Positions 13,536 through 21,446 of a stretch of DNA of 21,446 bases are shown piece by piece. The position numbers and the translations under genes are program-made. Numbering within the stretch: position 1 is the stretch's first letter; each line of letters opens with the position of its first letter. The notes under the pieces were generated by a model, which made no database searches, was not told where the DNA came from, and saw only the letters and a program-made list of their open reading frames with translations. Origin of the DNA: Epsilonproteobacteria bacterium 4484_65 (GTDB lineage: Bacteria > Campylobacterota > Campylobacteria > Campylobacterales > Sulfurovaceae); the NCBI GenBank assembly GCA_002085305.1, contig NATJ01000001.1:1-21446 (forward strand). The letters are read 5' to 3'.

Positions 13536-13541
13536 TAAAAT
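13536..13541 (+). promoter_or_regulatory. Candidate recA -10 element
   Basis: TAAAAT at 13536-13541 in a TTTGAG-TTAAAAT context would start transcription near 13548, just before the ribosome-binding AAGGA. A second candidate, TAGAAT at 13474-13479, would give a longer leader. No LexA-type operator is recognised between 13360 and 13567. Confidence 0.35.
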
Positions 13542-13567
13542 TCAACATTAAGGTTAAGGATATGACA

Positions 13568-14605
13568 ATGGCAATGGATGCAAACAAACAAAAAGCACTG
13601 GATATGGCGATCAAACAGATAGATAAAACGTTTGGTAAAGGTACACTTATGAGACTCGGAGATAAAGAGTTTGAACCAATTGCTGCTATTTCTACAGGTT
13701 CACTTGGACTAGATATGGCTTTAGGGATCGGTGGTATCCCGCAAGGGCGTATTGTAGAGATTTATGGTCCTGAATCATCAGGAAAAACTACATTGGCACT
13801 GCAAACGATTGCATCTGCACAAAAAGATGATATGGTCTGTGCATTTATTGATGCAGAACATGCATTAGATGTTGTTTATGCTAAAAATCTAGGAGTAGAT
13901 ACCGATAATTTACTTGTCTCTCAACCAGACTTCGGTGAGCAGGCACTTGATGTGCTTGAAACTTTGACACGCTCAGGCGCAGTTGACTTGATTGTTGTCG
14001 ATTCTGTGGCAGCACTTACACCAAAAAGTGAAATAGAAGGAGATATGGGTGATACACATGTAGGACTCCAAGCAAGACTTATGTCACAGGCACTTCGTAA
14101 ACTAACAGCAATTTTACACAAGACAAACACGACAGTGATCTTCATTAACCAAATCCGTATGAAGATTGGTACAATGGGTTATGGTTCTCCTGAAACGACT
14201 ACGGGTGGTAATGCACTGAAGTTTTATTGTTCAGTAAGAATTGATGTTCGACGTATAGCTACACTTAAGCAAGGTGAGTCTTCTATTGGTAACCGAGTAA
14301 AAGCAAAGGTTGTGAAAAACAAAGTGGCTCCACCATTTAGACAAGCAGAGTTTGACATTATGTTTGGTGAAGGAATCTCTTTTGTCGGTGAACTTATAGA
14401 CTATGGTGTAAAAATGGATATTATAGATAAATCAGGAGCCTGGTTTAGCTATGGAAGTGAAAAATTAGGGCAGGGTAAAGAAAATTCAAAAATTACTATC
14501 AAAGAAAACCCTGAAATGATGGCAGAGATAGAAGGTAAGATCAAAGAGGCTCTTGGCTTTGGTGATGGTCTGACTGTAGATGAGAGTGAAATGCAAGACA
14601 ATTAA
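13568..14605 (+). CDS. recA: Recombinase RecA
   Basis: 345 residues from ATG 13568. RecA forms filaments on single-stranded DNA and drives strand exchange and DNA repair. Walker A GPESSGKT (residues 67-74), the FIDAEHALD segment, [19 protein letters not shown] with the Walker B aspartate, the L2 region [20 protein letters not shown] and the [13 protein letters not shown] motif are all intact; the C-terminus is short and acidic. Three in-frame ATGs lie at 13562, 13568 and 13574. AAGGA at 13556-13560 is too close to the first and well spaced for the second, and [11 protein letters not shown] matches related RecA starts. No LexA/RecX gene is adjacent. Confidence 0.97.
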   Translation: MAMDANKQKALDMAIKQIDKTFGKGTLMRLGDKEFEPIAAISTGSLGLDMALGIGGIPQGRIVEIYGPESSGKTTLALQTIASAQKDDMVCAFIDAEHALDVVYAKNLGVDTDNLLVSQPDFGEQALDVLETLTRSGAVDLIVVDSVAALTPKSEIEGDMGDTHVGLQARLMSQALRKLTAILHKTNTTVIFINQIRMKIGTMGYGSPETTTGGNALKFYCSVRIDVRRIATLKQGESSIGNRVKAKVVKNKVAPPFRQAEFDIMFGEGISFVGELIDYGVKMDIIDKSGAWFSYGSEKLGQGKENSKITIKENPEMMAEIEGKIKEALGFGDGLTVDESEMQDN

Positions 14606-14621
14606 CTTTGTGAATATTATT

Positions 14622-14708
14622 GAGACAATAGTAAGGCTGAATCTGTACTACATATGTACCTTTTGATACATTCACCCTTTCTGTCTCTATCTTCCTTTCC
14701 CCTTTTTT
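14622..14708 (+). terminator. Long imperfect hairpin and T-run downstream of recA
   Basis: From 14622 to 14687 three successive helices fold together: GAGACA with TGTCTC (6 bp), AAGG (14633-14636) with CCTT (14676-14679), and TGAAT (14638-14642) with ATTCA (14670-14674), the last two separated by a C-C mismatch; the tip can form GTAC/GTAC. A T-run (TTTTTT, about 14703-14708) follows after a pyrimidine-rich stretch. It may be the recA terminator or a structured 3' untranslated region. Confidence 0.45.
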
Positions 14709-14856
14709 AATAACCCCCAAAAGTATTATTTTAAATAGTTCAGCTATGGGTATTAGATCTATTGTGGACAAATTGTACCCATCTGCTTTAGATGGATACT
14801 GTGTTGCTGTAATCTATAGATAAATAATATTCTTAGTAGTTCCCTTAGGTAAATTT
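14709..14856. other. Non-coding part of the 380-bp recA-eno gap
   Basis: No coding frame here is convincing. One small hairpin is seen: CCATCT (14779-14784) with AGATGG (14790-14795), loop GCTTT. Otherwise A/T-rich sequence without recognisable tRNA, repeat or operator. Confidence 0.4.
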
Positions 14857-14865
14857 TGCTAAAAT
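14857..14865 (+). promoter_or_regulatory. Extended -10 promoter for eno
   Basis: TGCTAAAAT combines an extended -10 TG with TAAAAT (14860-14865), the form common in Campylobacterota. The predicted start near 14872 leaves a leader of about 113 nt before eno, which is long for a housekeeping gene of this type. Confidence 0.6.
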
Positions 14866-14926
14866 AAGAGATACATATAAACAAAGAAATAGAACTGAAT
14901 CGAAAGATGAAGCTTTGGTAAGAGGC

Positions 14927-16260
<1,334 letters not shown>

Positions 16261-16272
16261 GTTAGGATGGGC

Positions 16273-16533
16273 ATGGCAAATACGCAAAAAGCAGAAGCGA
16301 TTGCCGGCTTGTCACTAAAAGCCTTTTTAGTGACAACCATAGGGATCTTACTTTTTGGTATTTATGTTGGTGTTTTAATTTATGGAGAAAATTCACTTAC
16401 TGTTCTGAATCATCTTAAAGAGAAAAAACAGGCGTTGAAGCAAGAAGAAAAAACATTAAAAGTTGAGAATCAAAGGCTTCAAAAAGAGTATTTTGAATTA
16501 AAACAATTGGAACCTAAGGAGTTAGAGAAATGA
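16273..16533 (+). CDS. DivIC/FtsB-like septum formation protein
   Basis: 86 residues from ATG 16273. An N-terminal membrane helix (about 14-38, FLVTTIGILLFGIYVGVLIY) is followed by a predicted coiled coil (LKEKKQALKQEEKTLKVENQ...), the layout of the septum formation initiator family (FtsB/DivIC). Such proteins bridge early and late divisome components in the periplasm. An ATG at 16267 is also in frame, but TTAGGA overlaps it and is well placed for 16273. The position right after recA-eno matches HP0155 in H. pylori. The stop overlaps the next start by four bases (ATGA), so translation is coupled. Confidence 0.75.
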   Translation: MANTQKAEAIAGLSLKAFLVTTIGILLFGIYVGVLIYGENSLTVLNHLKEKKQALKQEEKTLKVENQRLQKEYFELKQLEPKELEK

Positions 16534-17297
16534 AGCGATATTTATGGACAGCAATGGTATTAGTATTCTTGGGTGCAAATGCATCTGACAATCCTTTTGA
16601 TTTAAGTGTAAATCTTAAAAAGATCGATCAGGATCAAGATGCTTTACTTTCCGAATTAAGAAATATGGCTGAAGCAAAAGAAGCGAGAGAAGAAAAAACT
16701 GAAGAAGAAAATATTGAAAAAGTAGAGAAAGTTAAAGTTGATAATGCCACCCCTGTTTCAAAGAAAGATAAAATAGAAGTAGATAATGCAGTGTCAACAC
16801 AGGCAAAAGTTACAGAAGAAGAAAGAATTAAAAAAGTTAAAGAAGAGCAAGTTAAAATAGAAGCGCAAAGAGCTGAAAAAGAGAAAGCAGAAAAAGCAGA
16901 AAAAGAAAAAGCAGCAGCGGAAAAACAGGAAGCTCAAAGAGTTGCAAAGAAAAAAGTTGAGGCAGAAAAATTAGCTCAATTGGAAGCAGAAAAAGCCAAA
17001 TTAGAGAGTGAAAAACTTGCCCTAAAAAAACAGAAAGCCACGAAGAGTGCAATAGCAGATATTAATATTACACGTGAAAAGATAGAAGCTACAAAAGAAG
17101 CGGACAAAACATATAAAGAAGCGGTAGTAAAGGTGGATCAAGAGAAAGATCTATCTCCATTGAAAGAAGAAAAAAAACAGGAAACCACTAAAAGTGAAAT
17201 AGCCGACATTAATATTACACGTGAAGAGATGGAAGCTACGAAAGAAGCTGATAAAATATATGAAGAAGCAATAATGGAGATGGATAAAGAGGACTAA
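16530..17297 (+). CDS. Secreted Lys/Glu-rich coiled-coil protein with duplicated C-terminal unit
   Basis: 255 residues. A signal peptide (MKRYLWTAMVLVFLGANAS, cleavage near 19) precedes a short NPFDLSVNL segment, then a long, highly charged helical region (about 45-170) rich in EKAEKEKA/EAEKLAQLEAEKAKLE, a probable periplasmic coiled coil. The end carries two copies of a unit, IADINITREKIEATKEADK... at about 173-203 and 222-252, 49 residues apart. In H. pylori the gene in this place (HP0156) encodes an AMIN-domain protein; I see no AMIN domain here, although the NPF start resembles such proteins. The function may concern division or envelope attachment by neighbourhood with the FtsB-like gene; this is inference. 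Low-complexity composition limits family assignment. Its stop overlaps the stop of the convergent antiporter. Confidence 0.75.
   Translation: MKRYLWTAMVLVFLGANASDNPFDLSVNLKKIDQDQDALLSELRNMAEAKEAREEKTEEENIEKVEKVKVDNATPVSKKDKIEVDNAVSTQAKVTEEERIKKVKEEQVKIEAQRAEKEKAEKAEKEKAAAEKQEAQRVAKKKVEAEKLAQLEAEKAKLESEKLALKKQKATKSAIADINITREKIEATKEADKTYKEAVVKVDQEKDLSPLKEEKKQETTKSEIADINITREEMEATKEADKIYEEAIMEMDKED
17040..17285 (+). repeat. Two copies of a 33-codon coding repeat, 147 bp apart
   Basis: 17040-17138 and 17187-17285 encode related 33-residue units (TKSAIADINITREKIEATKE... and TKSEIADINITREEMEATKE...). The first 20 residues of the two copies differ at only three positions, while the copies use some different codons (for example GCA/GCC), so the duplication is not very recent. 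Confidence 0.75.
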
Positions 17298-17308
17298 ACC
17301 TCTTTTTT
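17286..17308. terminator. Terminator embedded in overlapping convergent stop codons
   Basis: AAAGAGG (17286-17292) and CCTCTTT (17299-17305) form a 7-bp stem around ACTAAA, which contains both stop codons (TAA on +, TAG on -). TTT continues on the + strand, and on the - strand the stem also ends in CCTCTTT, so it can work in both directions. Confidence 0.65.
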
Positions 17309-18451
17309 CGTCTTAGAATGTAATATCTTAATGATAATCATTGAGATCAGAATCTCAAAAATACTTGCTAGAATAAGTTGATAATAACTTAACAGATCCA
17401 ATAACTTCGTTTCATATCCAATAGTAGCAACAGCTACAAGTAATGTCAATGGCATAGAAAGAGATAGCGCTATGAGTAAAGCATCTCCGGATCCACTGAT
17501 GCCTTTTAGAACAACAGCTGCTAAAATCCTTGATAAGATCATCAAAAAAGTAATGAGCAATGCTCCTGTAACTACTCCCTCTACAGCAAGAGACTGAAGA
17601 TCAAATGATGCACCGACATGAATAAAAAAGAGAGGCACCAAAAATCCAAACCCCAAACTTGACATTTTTTCTTCCAGTTTTTTTTCATGATGGAAGAATG
17701 CTGAAATAGCTACACCGGCGATAAATGAGCCCAAGGCAAGTTCAAGCTCCAAAGAGAGCATTACTGCGATCAAAATGAAGAACAGTGCCATCGCAAGACG
17801 AATATCCTGGTCAGATGTGTCAAATTTCGGAACCAATGTGTTTTTAAGTTCGGGAAACCACCAAAAGAGAAGATGAAGCAATCTATAGAGTAGATAGACA
17901 GAAGCAATAAAGAGAACAAGATATCCTATTTTTGTAATAAGTGTCAAGTTTACACCTGTAGTACTGGCTGCATCAAATAAGGTAAGTACTGCAATACTGA
18001 TTATCTCTCCCAATACACCGGCAATAAAAGCTAAACGTATCCATGATTCCTCCTTACCGTATGTTTTAGACAGAGAGGCAAGTATCCCTATAGAGATGAG
18101 AGGCATTGAAATAATAGTAATAGTGTTAAGATGGAATATCAGACCAAAGGTAATAGAGAACATGGCCATAAGACCCAGGAAAAGCATAGATTTCTGAATG
18201 ACTGTTTTTGGACTTTTTGTGATCTGTTTCAGATCCACCTCCATACCTGCTAAAAACATAAGGTATAAGAATCCTACTTCTGCAATGAGGTCAAAATATT
18301 CGTTATGTCCTACAAAGCCGATATACACAAAAATAGAACCTAATATAATCTCTACAGGAGGAGTAGGTATACGGAGGATCTTAGAAACAAAAGGACTTCC
18401 CCAGATAAGTAAAGAGAGGGTAAGGATAAGGGTGATATTAGTGTGTATCAC
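17294..18451 (-). CDS. CPA2-type cation:proton antiporter (Kef/NapA-like), membrane domain only
   Basis: 385 residues with about 11-12 membrane segments, matching the Na+/H+ exchanger domain of the CPA2 family (FLAGMEVDLKQI near 66-77; LELALGSFIAGVAISAFFHHE; PLFFIHVGASFDLQSL). It acts in the inner membrane in exchange of Na+ or K+ for protons. There is no C-terminal TrkA-N/RCK domain as in KefB/C. At the site where NapA has Asp-Asp and Kef has Gln-Asp in the core helix, the sequence reads GVLGEIISIAV, apparently Gly-Glu (G148-E149), so ion specificity is unclear. Start is GTG at 18451, 14 bp inside the end of bioB; GAGG lies 12 nt upstream. Third gene of topA-bioB-antiporter. Confidence 0.85.
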   Translation of the reverse strand: MIHTNITLILTLSLLIWGSPFVSKILRIPTPPVEIILGSIFVYIGFVGHNEYFDLIAEVGFLYLMFLAGMEVDLKQITKSPKTVIQKSMLFLGLMAMFSITFGLIFHLNTITIISMPLISIGILASLSKTYGKEESWIRLAFIAGVLGEIISIAVLTLFDAASTTGVNLTLITKIGYLVLFIASVYLLYRLLHLLFWWFPELKNTLVPKFDTSDQDIRLAMALFFILIAVMLSLELELALGSFIAGVAISAFFHHEKKLEEKMSSLGFGFLVPLFFIHVGASFDLQSLAVEGVVTGALLITFLMILSRILAAVVLKGISGSGDALLIALSLSMPLTLLVAVATIGYETKLLDLLSYYQLILASIFEILISMIIIKILHSKTKKEV

Positions 18452-19295
18452 AGCTAGTAGCTACCTCGTAGCCTAATCTTTCCAACATCATTTGATCTTT
18501 CTTGGGTTCAAGACCGGCAGTGGTCAGGTAGTTTCCTATCACCATAGCATTTGCACCTGCTTCAAACATTTTATTTTCTTGTCCATTAAAAAGAAGCTCT
18601 CTGCCTCCTGCAACCATGAGTAGTGTATCTTCTCCCAAGAGGTTACGTGCTTTGTTAATGATATCCAGGGCTTCAATAAGCTCAATATTTCGTGTTTTGA
18701 TAGGCAGTGCAGGGTTAGGATGGTAAAAATTAAGTGGTGTGGACTCTGGGTGCAATGAAGTGATAGCTTTAAGCAGATCATTTCTATCTTCTTGTGTTTC
18801 TCCCATGCCGAAGATCCCACCACTGCAGAGTGCCAAGCCTACTGATTTGACATTTTCACATGTAGTGTATCGTTCACTCCATGCGTGTGTTTGACAGATA
18901 TCTGCATAGTATCGTTCTGAAGTTTCCAGATTATGGTTGTAGCTGTCAACACCATATTTTTTTAGGTAGAGAAGTTGTTCTTTGGTAGCTGTTCCATTAC
19001 ATGCTATAAGGTTTAGTCCTTCAACTTCAGATTTGATAGCCTGTGCGGCATGAGCAACAAAATCAACTTTTTTGTCATCAAGACCTTTTCCTGCGGTAAC
19101 AAGACAATAGCCTAATGCTCCATTCTCTTTTGCTAATTTTGCTTCAGTGACAATTTGGTCTATTTTTTTATAGTTATATCGTTCTATATTGGCATGATAT
19201 CTTACGCTTTGGGTACAGAACTTACAGTCTTCTTGACAGGTCCCGCTCAGTATGTTGTTGATTGCACATAAAAATATTGGCTTACGATTCGGCAT
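18438..19295 (-). CDS. bioB: Biotin synthase
   Basis: 285 residues, the short form of this phylum (E. coli has 346). BioB is a radical SAM enzyme that inserts sulfur into dethiobiotin. The radical SAM cluster is C20, C24 and C27 in GTCQEDCKFC. Ligands of the sulfur-donating 2Fe-2S cluster are also in place: C64 (GYCLVTAGK), C99 (IACNGTAT), C157 (GLALCSGGIFGMGET) and R232 (VAGGRELLF). YNHNLETSERYY and LNFYHPNP fit the family. GAGG lies 7 nt before the ATG. No other biotin genes are nearby; the gene lies 45 bp after topA and overlaps the antiporter. Confidence 0.97.
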   Translation of the reverse strand: MPNRKPIFLCAINNILSGTCQEDCKFCTQSVRYHANIERYNYKKIDQIVTEAKLAKENGALGYCLVTAGKGLDDKKVDFVAHAAQAIKSEVEGLNLIACNGTATKEQLLYLKKYGVDSYNHNLETSERYYADICQTHAWSERYTTCENVKSVGLALCSGGIFGMGETQEDRNDLLKAITSLHPESTPLNFYHPNPALPIKTRNIELIEALDIINKARNLLGEDTLLMVAGGRELLFNGQENKMFEAGANAMVIGNYLTTAGLEPKKDQMMLERLGYEVATSCDTH

Positions 19296-19340
19296 TTAGT
19301 GCCTCACTGTTCTGAATTTTAATTCTTGTCATGATCTTGC

Positions 19341-21446
19341 TTATTTCACTTCTTCTTTATGTTTACACTTAAAGCACTCATAAATCTCTTTGCCTCGCAG
19401 GGTCTTTTTGCCCATGGTGTAATCACACTCTGGACATTTTTTATCTACAGGTTCAAAGTTAGCAATGAATTTACATTTGGGGTAGTTTACACAACCAAAG
19501 AATTTGCCTCTGCGTCCTTCTCTCTCTTGGAGTTTTCCTCCACATTCCGGGCAGGGAACAGTAAGCTCTTTGGCAGGTTCAAGAGACTTGGCATTTTTAC
19601 ATTTTGGATACGCAGAACAAGCAAGGAATTTACCTCTTTTAGAATTCTTTATCACCATCATAGAGCCACATTTTTCACACTTTTCATCTGTCTCTTCCGG
19701 ACCTTCTACTTCTGTACCGTCAGTATTTTTAGTGTACTTGCATTTAGGGAAGTTACTACAGGCAATGAACTCACCATAACGCCCTTTACGTAAAAGAAGT
19801 TCTGACCCACACTTAGGACAGTTCTCTCCTGTAGGAATAGCAATTTTAAGACTTTTTATGTTTTTCTTGCCGTCTTCAACTTTCTGCAAGAAAGGTGTGT
19901 AAAATGCTTTGAGTATCGTTTGCCAGTTGGTAGTACCTTCCGCTACTTCATCCAGTGTCTCTTCCATCTTTGCGGTAAATCCACTATCAACGATTTCCGG
20001 GAAATGTGTTTCAAGCATTTCTGTCACTGTAAAAGCTACCTCTGTAGGATGTATACGTTTTTTCTCCAGCTCTATGTATTTACGTGTCTGAAGAGTAGTG
20101 ACTGTCGGTGCATAGGTACTTGGACGGCCGATACCCAGTGACTCCAGCTTTTTAATGAGGCTTGCTTCATTGTAGCGTGCAGGAGGCTCGGTAAAGTGTT
20201 GCTCCGGTTTGATGTCATCCATGCTTACAGCTTGACCTTTTGTAAGGTCTGGCAAAAGTTTGTCTTTGTCCCCATGTCCTGTGACTCTGTAGAAACCATC
20301 AAAGAGAAGTTTTCTCCCGCTTGCTTTAAAGGTACATTTATCACCCTTAAATAAGATACTTTGAGACTCAAGCTCTGCTTCTGTCATCTGACAGGCTAAA
20401 AAGCGGTTGTAGATGAGTCTGTAGAGTTTAAGTTCATCTACTGCAAGGTAATCTGCGGCACTTTTTGCATCAAATTCAACCATAGTAGGACGGATAGCTT
20501 CGTGAGCCTCTTGTGCCCCTTTGGACTTCGTTACATAGTTTTTTGCTTTTGCAGGAAGGTACTTGTCCCCATAGGTAGCTTTAATGTACTCACGAGCAGA
20601 TTCAACCGCTTCTTTAGCAAGATTCATTGAGTCTGTTCTCATATAGGTGATGACACCCATAGTTCCTTTGTCCGTCTTTACACCTTCATAAAGTTTTTGT
20701 GCAACCATCATCGTTTTCTTTGGTGAAAAACCAAGTTGTGTAGATGCAGCTTGTTGAAGCGTGGAAGTCATAAAAGGGGGAGGTGTTTTAGTCTTTCTTT
20801 TTGTTTTGTCTATAGACATAACAGTAAAAGATTCTTCTTTTGCAGAAGTGACTATCTCTGTGGCATCTGCCTCTGTTTTGATAGTGAGTTTATCTATCTT
20901 CAGTCCGTTATAGTCATAGATAGAAGCATCAATGTTTTTTTGGAAAAGTGCATCTATTGTCCAGAACTCTTCTGGTTTAAAGGCTTTGATCTCACGTTCT
21001 CTGTCTACCACTATCTTCAGTGTAGAACTTTGTACTCTACCGGCACTTAGCCCCTTTTGGATCTTACTGGCAAGTAAAGGAGAAAGTTTGTACCCTACGA
21101 TACGGTCAAGCAGCCTTCTGGTCTGTTGTGCATCTACAGAATCCATGTCTACCTTACGTGGTGTTTCAAGAGCATGTTGGATGGCACTCTTGGTAATCTC
21201 ATGAAAGACGATACGAGGAAGCTCTGTAGGCTCTTTTCCTATGGCTTTTGCTATATGATATCCTATGGCTTCTCCCTCACGATCCTCATCGGTCGCGATA
21301 AAGACTGTCTCTGCTGCTTTTGCAAGTTTCTTTAGTTCTTTGACAGTAGGATTCGCATCTCTAGGGATGGAGTACTTCGGCACAAGGTCACCTGTTTCTT
21401 CATCTATGGTGATACCAAAAGTACTTTTAGGAAGATCACGTATATG
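19341..21446 (-). CDS. topA: DNA topoisomerase I (N-terminus outside window)
   Basis: 701 residues visible; the frame continues through the window edge (HIRDLPKSTFGI at the edge, the usual segment near residue 60 of TopA), so the start is missing. This type IA enzyme relaxes negative supercoils in the cytosol. Toprim acidic residues appear in FIATDEDREGEAIGYHIAKA, and the catalytic tyrosine is in MGVITYMRTDSMNLA. LGIGRPSTYAPTV is also diagnostic. The C-terminus carries four Cys4-type zinc ribbons: three end in FxxCxxxPKC (NFPKC, AYPKC, NYPKC) and the fourth is shorter (CPECDYTMGK...CFKCKHKEE). An internal GTG at 21383 is only an apparent start, since the conserved sequence continues upstream. 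Confidence 0.97.
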   Translation of the reverse strand, partial: HIRDLPKSTFGITIDEETGDLVPKYSIPRDANPTVKELKKLAKAAETVFIATDEDREGEAIGYHIAKAIGKEPTELPRIVFHEITKSAIQHALETPRKVDMDSVDAQQTRRLLDRIVGYKLSPLLASKIQKGLSAGRVQSSTLKIVVDREREIKAFKPEEFWTIDALFQKNIDASIYDYNGLKIDKLTIKTEADATEIVTSAKEESFTVMSIDKTKRKTKTPPPFMTSTLQQAASTQLGFSPKKTMMVAQKLYEGVKTDKGTMGVITYMRTDSMNLAKEAVESAREYIKATYGDKYLPAKAKNYVTKSKGAQEAHEAIRPTMVEFDAKSAADYLAVDELKLYRLIYNRFLACQMTEAELESQSILFKGDKCTFKASGRKLLFDGFYRVTGHGDKDKLLPDLTKGQAVSMDDIKPEQHFTEPPARYNEASLIKKLESLGIGRPSTYAPTVTTLQTRKYIELEKKRIHPTEVAFTVTEMLETHFPEIVDSGFTAKMEETLDEVAEGTTNWQTILKAFYTPFLQKVEDGKKNIKSLKIAIPTGENCPKCGSELLLRKGRYGEFIACSNFPKCKYTKNTDGTEVEGPEETDEKCEKCGSMMVIKNSKRGKFLACSAYPKCKNAKSLEPAKELTVPCPECGGKLQEREGRRGKFFGCVNYPKCKFIANFEPVDKKCPECDYTMGKKTLRGKEIYECFKCKHKEEVK

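Noticed and set aside
14541..14771. 76-codon minus-strand frame in the recA-eno gap
   Set aside because: It begins in non-coding DNA without a ribosome-binding site, runs into recA antisense and matches nothing recognisable.
21381..21383. GTG at 21383 as the true topA start
   Set aside because: Conserved TopA sequence (HIRDLPKSTFGI) continues upstream in frame to the window edge.

Overview
The window is AT-rich bacterial chromosome, almost certainly from the Campylobacterota (former Epsilonproteobacteria), probably a Sulfurovum/Sulfurimonas-like sulfur-oxidising member. The evidence is gene content and order. The spc-type ribosomal block runs rplR-rpsE-rplO-secY-map-infA with no rpmD between rpsE and rplO. 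An mqnD-type gene, recA, eno and a DivIC/FtsB-like gene lie in the order I know from Helicobacter pylori (HP0152-HP0155). The futalosine menaquinone gene, the short MurB and the short BioB are also of the type found in this phylum. I recognise no transposon, CRISPR array, tRNA or rRNA.

Layout. 1-3356 (+): end of the ribosomal/secretion operon and infA, followed by two hairpins. 3458-4181 (-): moaC and a DUF493 gene. 4346-7859 (+): a serine-recombinase-like protein that has lost its catalytic residues, then ccoG (cbb3 oxidase assembly ferredoxin), a 64-residue membrane protein and an SQR-like flavoprotein, closed by a terminator. 7988-9378 (+): a redox-stress block made of an unknown 130-residue protein, a cysteine-rich lipoprotein and thiol peroxidase, with a consensus PerR-type box in front of the first gene and a consensus FNR-type box in front of tpx. 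9529-11689 (+): two paralogous L,D-transpeptidase lipoproteins around a small gene with no normal start codon, then a secreted DUF1566 protein. 11716-13359 (-): mqnD and murB. 13568-17297 (+): recA, eno, the FtsB-like gene and a secreted coiled-coil protein with a duplicated C-terminal unit. 17294-21446 (-): topA (N-terminus outside the window), bioB and a CPA2 antiporter.

Most genes are housekeeping. Themes that connect them are microaerobic respiration and redox defence (CcoG, SQR-like flavoprotein, Tpx, MqnD) and the cell envelope (two L,D-transpeptidases, MurB, FtsB-like protein, lipoproteins). The parts most worth following are regulatory: the dead recombinase next to three TGACG elements spaced exactly 20 bp; the PerR-like and FNR-like boxes around an uncharacterised operon beside tpx; a 13-1-13 palindrome between mqnD and recA; a possible leader peptide coupled to eno; and the gene at about 10100-10486 that seems to need an unusual initiation event.
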